Shown here: piece after piece, positions 36,245 through 45,036 of the stretch
How the letters are laid out: each line of letters begins with the position of its first letter
How positions within the stretch are numbered: position 1 is the first letter of the stretch
From: Paenibacillus solanacearum
Lineage (GTDB): Bacteria > Bacillota > Bacilli > Paenibacillales > NBRC-103111
DNA length: 64,000 bases
Assembly: GCF_910593845.1 (NCBI RefSeq)
Contig: NZ_CAJVAS010000014.1
Location: 1 to 64,000, forward strand
Reading direction: 5' to 3'
Translations under genes and position numbers: made by a program
The notes under the pieces: model-generated
What the model saw: the letters and a program-made list of their open reading frames with translations, nothing else
The model's database searches: none
Told to the model about the DNA's origin: nothing

Positions 36245-36559
36245 CGACAAGTATGACCTCATTTCTATAATATCAAGCATCCCACCCATTTTAACATAAT
36301 CTTCACAATCTTTTCACCTGGTGAAATGATTTCGTCGGAAAAAGTCTGAATGTCCGTGATTTTAGCCAAAACCTGTTGTAATTTGCTGAATCTCCGGTAC
36401 TAATGTTGTTGTTCGTGAAACAATGGCGGCTCCTCGCACGCAGCATTACATCGAATGGGCCCAGGCACGCCCCACGGCAAAAAAACCGCGGCCTGCGGCG
36501 CACGGTACAATACTCCGTATAGGTGGTTCATGACAAGGACGGCGCACGGCTGTCGCCTG
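36245..36559. other. intergenic region between PAP2 and VTT genes
   Basis: 315 bases. The right part carries the terminator of the VTT gene (36479-36507), the left part the promoter of the PAP2 gene. A 66-codon leftward frame covering 36303-36503 crosses the terminator and is rejected. Confidence 0.4.
36479..36507 (-). terminator. terminator of the VTT-domain gene
   Basis: A GC-rich stem (ACCG.GCG with CGC.GGT) on the minus strand is followed by seven T, 53-81 bases past the end of the VTT gene. Confidence 0.5.
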
Positions 36560-37147
36560 TTAATGCTTCATGTAGCGGGATTCCAGCTTCCGCCCGACCA
36601 GCCAGATGACGACAAGCACGATCGCGACGAGCGCCGCCTTCCACGGCTTGCGGATCAGTCCTTCCAGATCGTAACCGGCGACGGAAACGATGCCAACCAT
36701 AACCGCCTTGCCGAGCATAGTCGCTGTAACAAACGTATGGAGCGGCAGTCTGGACATGCCCGATACGATATTGACGAGCGATGACGGAGTGAACGGGAAA
36801 CAGCTGAGCACGAAGATCGGGGTGAACCCGTGCGTTTCGACCCAGTGGATCAATCTTCTGGAGCCGGAATATTTGCGCTCGATCCAGCCGCGCAGCCGGC
36901 CGCCGAATTTGCGGGCAAGCAAAAAAACGCTGACGGAGCCGAGCACGATGCCGAGCCACGATAACAGCGCGCCGACGATCGGTCCGTATGCATTCACGTT
37001 GGCGACGATAATGGCAACGAGCGGAAGCACCGGAATAAACGATTCCACCATGGCCGCGGCAATGCCAGGAAGCGGGCCGAGCGATTCATACTGCTGCAGC
37101 CATCTTTCGATATTTTCCCAAGACAAACGAGATAACAACGGAGTCAA
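36560..37147 (-). CDS. VTT/DedA-like (TVP38/TMEM64) membrane protein
   Basis: A 195-residue integral membrane protein of the VTT family. The hallmark segment is ESFIPVLPLVAIIVANVNAY with the following GALLSWLGIVLGSVSVFLLARKFG. Then comes FVLSCFPFTPSSLVNIVSGM, where the FPxxP-like re-entrant loop lies. Members act in lipid scrambling or envelope homeostasis. The start is a TTG at 37147 preceded by GAGGTGAGCCG; upstream codons lack hydrophobic or coding character. It is a single gene transcribed away from the ankyrin operon. Confidence 0.82.
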   Translation of the reverse strand: MTPLLSRLSWENIERWLQQYESLGPLPGIAAAMVESFIPVLPLVAIIVANVNAYGPIVGALLSWLGIVLGSVSVFLLARKFGGRLRGWIERKYSGSRRLIHWVETHGFTPIFVLSCFPFTPSSLVNIVSGMSRLPLHTFVTATMLGKAVMVGIVSVAGYDLEGLIRKPWKAALVAIVLVVIWLVGRKLESRYMKH

Positions 37148-37294
37148 CGGCTCACCTCTTCCCAAACTACTCTTTACTATAATATGGGGCCGTACCCGAA
37201 AGCAAATACAGCAGCCTGCCGCACGGCTTGCCGGGAAACAACGCATCCTCGCGCACGATTACCGCCGCACCACCTGCAATGTCCCACCCAATAA

Positions 37295-37350
37295 TTGACA
37301 TTAGAATCCGATGCGTGATAAAGTAACATTGTAATCACAATTACAATGTT
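37295..37350 (+). promoter_or_regulatory. promoter with perfect 11-bp palindromic operator
   Basis: A consensus -35 TTGACA lies at 37295-37300. Sixteen to eighteen bases on is a weak -10 (GATAAA/TAAAGT, 37317-37324). Directly behind it is the perfect inverted repeat AACATTGTAAT (37325-37335) and ATTACAATGTT (37340-37350) with CACA between, covering the likely transcription start. This position suits a repressor. The product of the next gene starts with a ribbon-helix-helix domain, so self-repression is likely. Confidence 0.7.
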
Positions 37351-37370
37351 ATAGTTTAGGATGGCTGTTG

Positions 37371-38285
37371 ATGAGCAAAAAAACGAAAAAAACCACCGTC
37401 CTGTCCGTACGACTGGATGAAACCACGCTTGCCGCCGTCGATCTGCTGGTTCACGCCGGCATCGCCCAAAGCCGGTCCGAAGCCGCTTCTCAGCTTATTA
37501 CGATCGGCGTGCAGCATTCAGAGGCGCTGCTGCTCAAAGCGAAAGCGCTGGAAGAAAACGTGCGCCGGCTAAGGCACGAAATGCTCGATGCGGTCAAAAG
37601 CAAAAGCCTCGATAAGGTGAAGCAGCTGCTGGCGATGGACGCTACGCTCAAAAACGCGGCTGCGGAGAACGGCCAGACGGCCATCTTGACCGCCGCCTAT
37701 TCCCGGGCAAGCGACATTCAGGAGCTGCTGCTGCACAGCGGAGCCGAGCTGAACCTATTCGAAGCGGCGGCCGTCGGCCAAACGGCCCGCGTGCGAGAGC
37801 TGTCGGAAGCCGATGCCGGGCTCGTGAACAGCCACAGCTTCGACGGCTACACGCCGCTGGGGCTTGCCGCGCATTTCGGGCATGAGGAAACGGCGGCTTA
37901 CCTGATTGACGCGGGGGCGGATACCGACCTCCGCAGCCGGGACGGCAAGCTGAACAACATGCCGCTGCACGCCTCCATTGCGGGCAACCATCCCGCGCTC
38001 ACGAGGCTGCTGCTGGCGAACGGCGCCGATCCGAACGCACGATGCGAAGGCGAAGTGCGCCGAGGCTTCACCCCGCTGCATGTCGCTGCGCATTTCAACC
38101 GGCTGGAAGCGGCCGATCCGCTGCTGGCGCATGGCGCCGATCCGCTCCTCCGCAACGACGATGCGTTAACGGCCGCAGAGTATGCGCTGGCCAAAGGGCA
38201 TACGGAATTCGCGGAACGTTTGTCAAGCCTCGCCCGCTCCGGACAATCAGCGGAAACGCAGCCGCCCGGAGCGAAAAATTCATAA
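37371..38285 (+). CDS. ribbon-helix-helix/ankyrin-repeat fusion protein
   Basis: A 304-residue fusion. Residues about 8-48 (TTVLSVRLDETTLAAVDLLV, IAQSRSEAASQLITIGV) have the beta-helix-helix pattern of CopG/Arc-type DNA-binding domains. A basic helical connector follows (about 50-72). About six ankyrin repeats fill 72-290, clearest at NGQTAILTAAYSRASDIQEL, DGYTPLGLAAHFGHEETAAY and GFTPLHVAAHFNRLEAADPL. Fusing a small repressor domain to a protein-binding repeat array suggests a regulator released or bound by a partner protein. The ATG at 37371 has AGGATGG before it. A perfect palindrome overlaps its promoter. A second ankyrin gene follows 19 bases on. Confidence 0.8.
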   Translation: MSKKTKKTTVLSVRLDETTLAAVDLLVHAGIAQSRSEAASQLITIGVQHSEALLLKAKALEENVRRLRHEMLDAVKSKSLDKVKQLLAMDATLKNAAAENGQTAILTAAYSRASDIQELLLHSGAELNLFEAAAVGQTARVRELSEADAGLVNSHSFDGYTPLGLAAHFGHEETAAYLIDAGADTDLRSRDGKLNNMPLHASIAGNHPALTRLLLANGADPNARCEGEVRRGFTPLHVAAHFNRLEAADPLLAHGADPLLRNDDALTAAEYALAKGHTEFAERLSSLARSGQSAETQPPGAKNS

Positions 38286-38304
38286 GCTGGAAAGGGGAAG
38301 TTCC

Positions 38305-38697
38305 ATGTCCGGAACATTGCAAGCCGATCTGGTCAAACCATTTGTGTATCATGCCCACAGCAGCCTGGAGCGCGTCACCGAAATGCTGGAGGCGGAGCCG
38401 GGGCTATTGAACGCCGCGTGGGACTGGGGTGGCGGCGATTGGGAGACGGCGCTCGGCGCGGCCGCGCATATGGGCAGACGCGACATTGCGCTGTATTTGC
38501 TCGAGCAGGGTGCAAGAATCGATGTATTCGCCGCCGCCATGCTCGGCCGGCTGGACATCGTCCAAGCCGTGCTTGCCGCTGGGCCGCAAACTTTGCATGC
38601 GCCGGGGCCGCATACGATATCGCTGCTCGCCCATGCCCAGGCCGGAGGAGACGATGCGGCCGAGGTGGTCCGCTATCTGGAAGCGCTCCTCGCTTAA
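38305..38697 (+). CDS. small ankyrin-repeat protein
   Basis: A 130-residue protein made of about four ankyrin repeats (SSLERVTEMLEAEPGLLNAA, ETALGAAAHMGRRDIALYLL, VFAAAMLGRLDIVQAVLAAG). There is no signal peptide or other domain. AAAGGGGAAG precedes the ATG at 38305. It shares an operon with the RHH-ankyrin fusion and is a good candidate for its partner, or both bind the same target. A hairpin ATGCCCGATG/CATCGGGCAT at 38703-38746 follows and may end the transcript, though without a T-run. Confidence 0.82.
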   Translation: MSGTLQADLVKPFVYHAHSSLERVTEMLEAEPGLLNAAWDWGGGDWETALGAAAHMGRRDIALYLLEQGARIDVFAAAMLGRLDIVQAVLAAGPQTLHAPGPHTISLLAHAQAGGDDAAEVVRYLEALLA

Positions 38698-38787
38698 CCG
38701 GCATGCCCGATGACCGTGAGACTGACCGTCCCCGGCCATCGGGCATCGCTCCTCAACCCCCATTCTTCTCCTGTCGTTCCCCTTGCA

Positions 38788-39948
38788 TTAATAGTCCCGG
38801 ATCGTCTCCTTCAGCTTGTACATCCCGCTATGCGTAAGATCGATATCCACCTTCACGGAATCGAGCGTATAGTCCCGCAGCTGCTTGGCGCCGTTCATCG
38901 TCAGCCGGCTCCATGCTTTGAACTGATCGCGGTACAGCGCATGCTCGATCCGGTATACGTCCACGCCCTTTTTTTTGCCTTCCGCAAACGTATGCTCGAC
39001 CTGGGAGCCGACGATCTTGGCGATCTCCTTTTTCAGCGCCGCCTCGTCGAACTTTTGCAATATCTCGGCGACGATGGCCTTGCATTCGACCCGGATGGAT
39101 ACGCGCACTTCGTTGTCCTGCGCCTGCGGAATGACGCGCGATTTCGGTCTCACAATCGAGACCTTCCCCGCCGGCTTGCCGTTCACATGCAGCATGACCG
39201 GGGAGCGGACCGTGCTGTCCTCCAGCCAGCGCAGCCCGTCCAGTTCCCCGTAATCGAGCACGTCGGCCAGTTTCCCCTCATATAACGCAAACACACCGTT
39301 CACCGAGAGCTTCGGATCGGCTTGCGTATCTTTTTTCCATGCGCCCTTATCGATTGTCAGCGAAGGAAGCAGCAGGGTGAAGCCCGGCTCTCGCAATTCC
39401 ACGAAAAGTTTGTACAGCCGCATCGGCCTAATATACGAGCGCTGTCTGTAATTTTCGACCGGCTGCGACAATATCGAAGCGAGCGGCGACATGCCGAAGA
39501 ATGGCGTCGTGCCGAAGATTTCATCGATCGGCATGCGCGTGCCGTAAACCCATTGGGTGTAGCGGGTCTCGTTATACCGCAGCATGCCGTCCAGGCCGGC
39601 GTTGATCCCCCGTTTGAGCGCCGATTCCGAAAAGACGACGGAGGTGACATGCCCCCAGAAGACACGCTGCTGCGATGTTCTGTACAGCTCATCGAATGCT
39701 GCCCCCACCGTCTCCCCCTCCACATGTCCGGACCATACGGATGCAGGCATGCTGACCTTCGGGCCTTCCTGTTTGGCGACGTTGGCAAAATCGAGCATTT
39801 GCGCATAGACAATGAACCGGCCATCCTTATAATCGACCCCGAGCGCGGTCAAATAGTTCATATCCTGAATCGACTTCAGATCCCAGCAGCCGGCCTGCGT
39901 GAGCAGCAGCGGCAGCATAAACAGCAGCGCCAGCTTCCGTGCGATCAT
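38788..39948 (-). CDS. Ger(x)C-family spore germination lipoprotein
   Basis: A 386-residue GerC subunit of a nutrient germinant receptor. The signal peptide ends in a lipobox (LLLTQAGC), followed by the family's WDLKSIQDMNYLTALGVDY. The three-domain GerC body follows, with the conserved block TSQQRVFWGHVTSVVFSESA and the C-terminal AWSRLTMNGAKQLRDYTLDS. It sits on the outer face of the spore inner membrane. Its ATG overlaps the stop of the A-subunit gene (ATGA). The long frame upstream of 39948 is a shadow of that gene. Confidence 0.9.
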   Translation of the reverse strand: MIARKLALLFMLPLLLTQAGCWDLKSIQDMNYLTALGVDYKDGRFIVYAQMLDFANVAKQEGPKVSMPASVWSGHVEGETVGAAFDELYRTSQQRVFWGHVTSVVFSESALKRGINAGLDGMLRYNETRYTQWVYGTRMPIDEIFGTTPFFGMSPLASILSQPVENYRQRSYIRPMRLYKLFVELREPGFTLLLPSLTIDKGAWKKDTQADPKLSVNGVFALYEGKLADVLDYGELDGLRWLEDSTVRSPVMLHVNGKPAGKVSIVRPKSRVIPQAQDNEVRVSIRVECKAIVAEILQKFDEAALKKEIAKIVGSQVEHTFAEGKKKGVDVYRIEHALYRDQFKAWSRLTMNGAKQLRDYTLDSVKVDIDLTHSGMYKLKETIRDY

Positions 39949-41420
39949 GAAGCGTCCCCTCCCCGGCGCGTCGGGTCCTTCCCCTGGAGAAGCGCAGGGC
40001 GGCGCTTGAGCATTCTCCACGGCTTCGCCAGCACAGCAGTTCCTATTTCCTTGAAATTGGGCGGCGACAAGGGAGCCAAATACGGAACCCCGAACGATTC
40101 CAGCGTCGCCAAATACAGCACAAGCCCCATGACCGATATCATAAAGCCGTATACGCCAAGCGCGGTCGAGGCGAGCAGTACAACCAGCCGCAGAACCGTC
40201 ACCGTCCCGGCAAGCGACTGATTCGCAATCGTAAACATCGAGATGGTCGCAATGGAAGTGATGACGAGCGTCGTGGGGCTTGTAATTCCCGCCCGGATCG
40301 CCGCATCCCCGACAATCAATCCGCCGACGACCGAGACGGTCTGTCCGACGGCGCGAGGCAGCCGCATCCCCGCTTCCCGGAACAATTCGAACAGCCCGAG
40401 CATGATCAAGAAATCGAGCGGTCCGGACAGCGGCAGCCCGAGACGGGAGGAAGCGATCGTGGCCACAAGCGGCAGCGGAATTTGATCGATATTGTTCGAC
40501 GACACGGCGATCCAAAATCCCGGCAGCAGCGTCGAGGCAAGCAGCCCCAGGAAACGCAGCGCCCGCTCCAGCGCAACGTAATAGTAAGGAAAATGCATAT
40601 CCTCGGAGGATTTCAAGGCCAGCATGAGGTTCGTGGGCGCGAGTACGGCCATGGGCGAGCCTTCCACCAATATCGTGAACCGGCCCCGAAGCAAGCTTTC
40701 CGCTACGAAGTCGGGACGGTCCTTGTATTCCATGAGCGGAAACAGGGCATGCCCCGAGCCGACCAGCCCTTCCTCGAGCTGCGCGCTGCTGAGCAGCCCA
40801 TCGACATTAATGGCGTTCAGGCGCTCCCGCGCTTCCGCGACGAATTCCGGCCGAACGACATCATCGATGTACATGAGCGCTACCGAGGTATGGCTTCTTG
40901 CGCCGATGGTGAATTTCTCGCAGCAAAGGGACCTCGTCTTCAATCGTTTCCGAATCAGAGCGATATTGGTGCTCAGCTCTTCCGTGAACGCATCCTGCGG
41001 CCCTTTAATCGACGTCTCCGAGCTGGATTCCTCGGGCGTGCGGTTCGGCGGCATGGCGATATTCAAGGCGAACAGCAGATTCGGATTCTCGAAGAACAGC
41101 ACCAGCTCGCCGCAATATACCCGAAGCGTCAACTTCTCGACCGCGCCCGGATCGTCGATCGGCTCGAGCTGCAGCGTCGTGCTACGGTTCAGCAAAGTCG
41201 CGTCGATCTTCTCGACAGAATGAAGCACCGATTGCAGTTGCGGCAGCACCACCTTATCGATAATATCCGTATTGGCCATGCCTTGGCAGTACATGAGCAG
41301 CACCTGCTGATGATCCGTCTGCGTCCCGTACCGGAAGCTCTGTACGCTCACATCGCCCGAGCGGGCGAACCAATCGCGAAGAAACGCTTCGTTCATCTGC
41401 AATACTTCCGTTTCGTTCAC
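39945..41420 (-). CDS. GerA-type spore germination receptor A subunit
   Basis: A 491-residue A subunit. The cytoplasmic N-terminal domain is about residues 1-270 (DWFARSGDVSVQSFRYGTQT, KVVLPQLQSVLHSVEKIDAT). It holds the family block EGSPMAVLAPTNLMLALKSS. Next comes a membrane part of about five helices with ITSPTTLVITSIATISMFTI and GLVLYLATLESFGVPYLAPL, and a basic tail. With B and C it binds nutrients in the spore inner membrane and triggers germination. The start is GTG with AAGGAGGTGG before it, overlapping the B gene's stop. Confidence 0.93.
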   Translation of the reverse strand: MNETEVLQMNEAFLRDWFARSGDVSVQSFRYGTQTDHQQVLLMYCQGMANTDIIDKVVLPQLQSVLHSVEKIDATLLNRSTTLQLEPIDDPGAVEKLTLRVYCGELVLFFENPNLLFALNIAMPPNRTPEESSSETSIKGPQDAFTEELSTNIALIRKRLKTRSLCCEKFTIGARSHTSVALMYIDDVVRPEFVAEARERLNAINVDGLLSSAQLEEGLVGSGHALFPLMEYKDRPDFVAESLLRGRFTILVEGSPMAVLAPTNLMLALKSSEDMHFPYYYVALERALRFLGLLASTLLPGFWIAVSSNNIDQIPLPLVATIASSRLGLPLSGPLDFLIMLGLFELFREAGMRLPRAVGQTVSVVGGLIVGDAAIRAGITSPTTLVITSIATISMFTIANQSLAGTVTVLRLVVLLASTALGVYGFMISVMGLVLYLATLESFGVPYLAPLSPPNFKEIGTAVLAKPWRMLKRRPALLQGKDPTRRGGDAS

Positions 41421-42511
41421 GGCGAATCCACCTCCTTCTTGCTCCGGCTGCGGGCAAAGAACAACAACCCGAGCAGCAGCACGGTCAGGAATAGATTAAA
41501 AGCAAACTTGCCGTAAAAATGCCAATGAAGCAAATAATCGAAAAACAGCGCGTCGTTCCAAGGGATGAACTCGGCCAGCGTGAACATGACGCCCAGGACC
41601 GTCAGCAGTCCCGTTCGCAATCGCCCTCTGCGCAGCCCGGTCACGTCCAGCATCAAATAAATGAGCAGCGAAACGCGGATAAACGATCCGGTCACCCATT
41701 GGAAGATGGACAAGAAATCGAGATGGGATATATATTTTCCCATTTGCACCATCTTCCACTGTTCGAATGCGGGGTACCGCAGAGCCGCCGCCTCGAACGG
41801 ACCGAAGATGGCGATCGCTCCGGTGAGCGGTCCGACCGTTAGTCCGACCAGCATGACGGAAAGCAGCAGCAGCGAGGAAAGACGCAAACGGGAAGATACG
41901 TGCTGCTGCAGAAATACGACAAGCACCAGCTCGAACAATGCGCCGCAGGTCACCAGCACATCGTCCAGCGCATTCCTGTAGCCATGTGTAAATAGCGGGA
42001 ACAATAAGGAATAATCTTTAAACTGCATGTTGGAGGCCATGACCAAATGACCCAGCAGAATCACGAACGGGAGCAGTATGCCGGATGCAATCGCAATAGC
42101 GAGAATGCCGAAATAAGCGGCAAAAAAGCATAGTGCGACGAAGCTGATCATGACCGCCATCCTTGGCGTTTGGGGGAGGTACGAAATGTTCGTCCATGTT
42201 ACGAAATCATTGATCGAAACGAGTGCGTTTTCAATGCAGTAGGCGATGACCAGCATCATGAGGAACACGGAGACGACCTTTCCGTACGTATGCCGGATCA
42301 GTTCCGTCACGTTGCCGCCGCCTCCCCTTTTCACAACGGCATACAGAACGAAAACCCATACAAGCACAGGTATAACGGCCGCAGTCGAGCTGATCCACGA
42401 GTCTCGCTTGCCGATTTGCAGCAAGACCGGGATTAACAGAACGTGATTGGATATGCCGACGGAAGTCATGAAGACGGCATACAATAAAATTGCGGGAATT
42501 TTTTTATCCAA
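41417..42511 (-). CDS. GerB-type spore germination permease subunit
   Basis: A 364-residue B subunit of the amino-acid permease (APC/SGP) superfamily with ten helices. It opens with PAILLYAVFMTSVGISNHVL and has the inner SYLPQTPRMAVMISF and PFEAAALRYPAFEQWKMVQM segments of the family. In the receptor it is the likely ligand-binding channel. The TTG start at 42511 follows GGTGGAGA. It is the first gene of the operon, so the order is B-A-C rather than the usual A-B-C or A-C-B. The PucR-type gene lies divergently upstream. Confidence 0.9.
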   Translation of the reverse strand: MDKKIPAILLYAVFMTSVGISNHVLLIPVLLQIGKRDSWISSTAAVIPVLVWVFVLYAVVKRGGGGNVTELIRHTYGKVVSVFLMMLVIAYCIENALVSINDFVTWTNISYLPQTPRMAVMISFVALCFFAAYFGILAIAIASGILLPFVILLGHLVMASNMQFKDYSLLFPLFTHGYRNALDDVLVTCGALFELVLVVFLQQHVSSRLRLSSLLLLSVMLVGLTVGPLTGAIAIFGPFEAAALRYPAFEQWKMVQMGKYISHLDFLSIFQWVTGSFIRVSLLIYLMLDVTGLRRGRLRTGLLTVLGVMFTLAEFIPWNDALFFDYLLHWHFYGKFAFNLFLTVLLLGLLFFARSRSKKEVDSP

Positions 42512-42704
42512 TGTGATTCTCCACCAGGGTTATATCTGGAAATCGAATTGTCCCTTAGTGTGCGGCATCTGCGACCGCAGCATGTATGGCATATTCTGGA
42601 GAGCGAACCGTCTGAGACACAAGCCGGCGCAATTCAGGCTGCGCCGCCAAAAGGTTCTGTTATAATAAATACCGTTCATGTACATAGAAGGAGGCGGACG
42701 GATC

Positions 42705-44345
42705 ATGGGAATTGCCGTGCGAGAGGCAATGCATATCGGCGGACTTGCCCGGTGCAAGGTCGTGGCCGGCGCGGACGGATTGGATCGGACCATTGAAGCG
42801 GTCACGGTCATGGAAGTGCCCGATGTCATTCGCTGGCTGAAAGGAAACGTCCTGCTGCTGACCAGCTTGTACCCGGTCAAGGACGATGAGGAAGCGATCG
42901 AAAACCTCGTGGGCCGGCTGCATATGGCGGGAATCGCCGGACTTGCGATCAAGACCGGGCAGTATGTGCGCCACATCCCCGATGCGATTGTAGCTGCCGG
43001 GAACCGGCTGGGGCTGCCGATCATTGAAATCGATAAGGAAACGACTTATCTGGATATTATGACGCCGCTTATGGAATACATCTTGTCTGAACCGCGTCCG
43101 CTTGAGGAGCAGCCGGATTCCTATAACCAGTGGCTTACGGAATTGGCCATGAGCGGGAAAGGTGTCGCCGCTCTGATCGAGGCGGTGGAACGATTGATGG
43201 GCGGCGAGCTGTCCGTCGGATCGGAGCTTCCCGCGCGGGAGCTTCGTTACGGAACCGAGGCTGCGCCCTTGACCGTTCTCCAGAAAAAACAACTGACCGC
43301 CGCCAAACGTCCGGTTCGCATGGAACGGAGACTCGGCGGACAAGCGCTGCCCTGCCTTGTGGCGCCGATTATGCTGAGCGAAGAACTGGTCGGTGATATC
43401 ACATATCGCGCTTCGAATCGGGAATTTCGCGAGCGCGATATTCGAGTCGTGGAACGGACGATGATCCTCATCGCGCTTGAATTTCTGAAAGCGATAACGA
43501 CCGCCGACGTAGAACAAACATTCAAAGACCAGTTCATGGCCGACGTGCTCCAGGGGCGGGTCCCGGATGTCACGGAGACGATCGAGAAGGGGCGCCGCTT
43601 CGGCTGGGACTTCACGTCGCATTATGCGGTCTATTGCGTCGCCGTCAGCCGGCGGGCCGACAGCAGCGAGCGCCGGATCCGCGAAACGGCGGCCAGCCCG
43701 CAATGGAAGCGGAGGCTGCTGCACCAAGCGCGCGCCGCCTTTCGCTTCGACGAAGCCGGCGTCGTCATTACGTTCTTGAAGCAGGACATGGTTATCCTGT
43801 ATCCGCAGGCTTACCCGCCAGCAAGGCCAACCGCCGTGCGGCAGGCCGAAGCGATCCACAGACAGCTCGCCTCCGAATGGGAGGAGCTGTCGTTCACGAT
43901 TGCCGTCGGACGATGGCATCCCGGTCTCGAAGGCATTCACAAGGGCTACCTGGAATGCTGCCGGGTGCTGGAGCTGGGCAAACCGCTTCGAAGCAGCGGC
44001 GTCATTCATTACGATGAGCTGGGTCTCTTCCGCCTATTGAGCGAGAGCCGCGGTTCGAACGAGCTGGAGAGCCTGTATGCAGAATCGGTCGGCAAGCTGG
44101 CCGATTACGATGCGGCCCACGGCGCCAATCTGGTGGAGACGCTGACGCGTTACTTCGCACAGAACGGCTCGTTGGCGGAAACTGCCGAGAAGCTGTTCGT
44201 TCATGTAAATACCGTCAAGTATCGGCTGCAAAAAATCGAGCAGTTGACCGGCTGCAGCGTGAACGACGCCGAGGCGCGGCTGCTGCTGCATGTCGGGTTG
44301 AAAATTCGCCTGCTGCGGCTGAGCGAGCGCAGCGAGTACGACTAA
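42705..44345 (+). CDS. PucR-family transcriptional regulator
   Basis: A 546-residue regulator. The N-terminal PucR domain is about residues 1-120 (MHIGGLARCKVVAGADGLDR, VTVMEVPDVIRWLKGNVLLL). A central GAF/GGDEF-like part follows. The C-terminal PucR-type helix-turn-helix is NGSLAETAEKLFVHVNTVKY then RLQKIEQLTG. Family members respond to purine-breakdown or amine metabolites. The ATG at 42705 has GGAGGCGG before it; an upstream ATG at 42678 has no such site. It leads a PyrE-type phosphoribosyltransferase gene 114 bases downstream, which hints at nucleobase metabolism as its target. Confidence 0.86.
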   Translation: MGIAVREAMHIGGLARCKVVAGADGLDRTIEAVTVMEVPDVIRWLKGNVLLLTSLYPVKDDEEAIENLVGRLHMAGIAGLAIKTGQYVRHIPDAIVAAGNRLGLPIIEIDKETTYLDIMTPLMEYILSEPRPLEEQPDSYNQWLTELAMSGKGVAALIEAVERLMGGELSVGSELPARELRYGTEAAPLTVLQKKQLTAAKRPVRMERRLGGQALPCLVAPIMLSEELVGDITYRASNREFRERDIRVVERTMILIALEFLKAITTADVEQTFKDQFMADVLQGRVPDVTETIEKGRRFGWDFTSHYAVYCVAVSRRADSSERRIRETAASPQWKRRLLHQARAAFRFDEAGVVITFLKQDMVILYPQAYPPARPTAVRQAEAIHRQLASEWEELSFTIAVGRWHPGLEGIHKGYLECCRVLELGKPLRSSGVIHYDELGLFRLLSESRGSNELESLYAESVGKLADYDAAHGANLVETLTRYFAQNGSLAETAEKLFVHVNTVKYRLQKIEQLTGCSVNDAEARLLLHVGLKIRLLRLSERSEYD

Positions 44346-44459
44346 TCCATCCCAATTGGCCATTTCCACAAAAATCATGGTCGGTTTTTGTCTTTCCGGA
44401 CATACGGCCGATCGCTCCCTTCTGTTACGATATCGGAAGAAACCAACGGGAGGGATACG

Positions 44460-44990
44460 ATGAACCGTCATGAATTGGCAAAAGCAATATACAACACAGC
44501 TTTGATCTCGGGAACGTTCAAGCTGCGCTCCGGACAAACGTCCGATCATTATCTGGATAAATATTTATTCGAATCCGATCCGCGGCTGCTCAGCGCGATT
44601 GCGAAGCAACTGAAGCCGATGATACCGGCGGATACGGACATATTGGCCGGCATCGAGCTGGGGGGAGTTCCATTGGCTACCGCTCTCTCGCTCGAAACCG
44701 GGATCCCCGTCGTGTTCGTGCGAAAAAAAGCAAAGCCATACGCCACGGAAAAGCTGGCCGAAGGGATCGGCATCAACGGAAAACGGCTATGCCTGATCGA
44801 AGATGTCGTCACGACCGGCGGACAGTTGATCGCGAGCGCGGAACAACTCGCGGCGCTCGGAGCGCGTCTCGGTCCGGTATTGTGCGTGATCGAACGGACA
44901 CCGCGCCAGCGAGCGGCGCTGGAAGACGCAGGACTGGCGCTGTCCGCCTTATTCACGACGGACGAATTGCATGCGGCCGGAACGCAGTGA
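44460..44990 (+). CDS. pyrE: orotate phosphoribosyltransferase
   Basis: A 176-residue phosphoribosyltransferase that joins orotate and PRPP to OMP in pyrimidine synthesis. The substrate segment is FKLRSGQTSDHYLDKYLFES (about 20-39). The mobile Lys loop is VRKKAKPYATEKLAEG (about 88-103). The PRPP motif is LCLIEDVVTTGGQLIASAEQ (about 111-130). GGGAGGG precedes the ATG at 44460. It is outside any pyr operon and follows a PucR-type regulator, so it may be a second copy for salvage of an orotate-like base rather than the housekeeping enzyme. Confidence 0.85.
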   Translation: MNRHELAKAIYNTALISGTFKLRSGQTSDHYLDKYLFESDPRLLSAIAKQLKPMIPADTDILAGIELGGVPLATALSLETGIPVVFVRKKAKPYATEKLAEGIGINGKRLCLIEDVVTTGGQLIASAEQLAALGARLGPVLCVIERTPRQRAALEDAGLALSALFTTDELHAAGTQ

Positions 44991-45036
44991 CGGCTCCGCA
45001 CACTGATGATCGCCTTCCTGCCTGCTAGTAGCTCGT

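Noticed and set aside
38182-38304. Longer version of the small ankyrin gene starting inside the fusion gene
   Set aside because: AAAGGGGAAG and an ATG at 38305 give a better start, and the extension is out of frame with the ankyrin fusion.
39949-40515. N-terminal extension of the GerC frame
   Set aside because: It is the shadow of the GerA gene; the lipoprotein signal begins at 39948.
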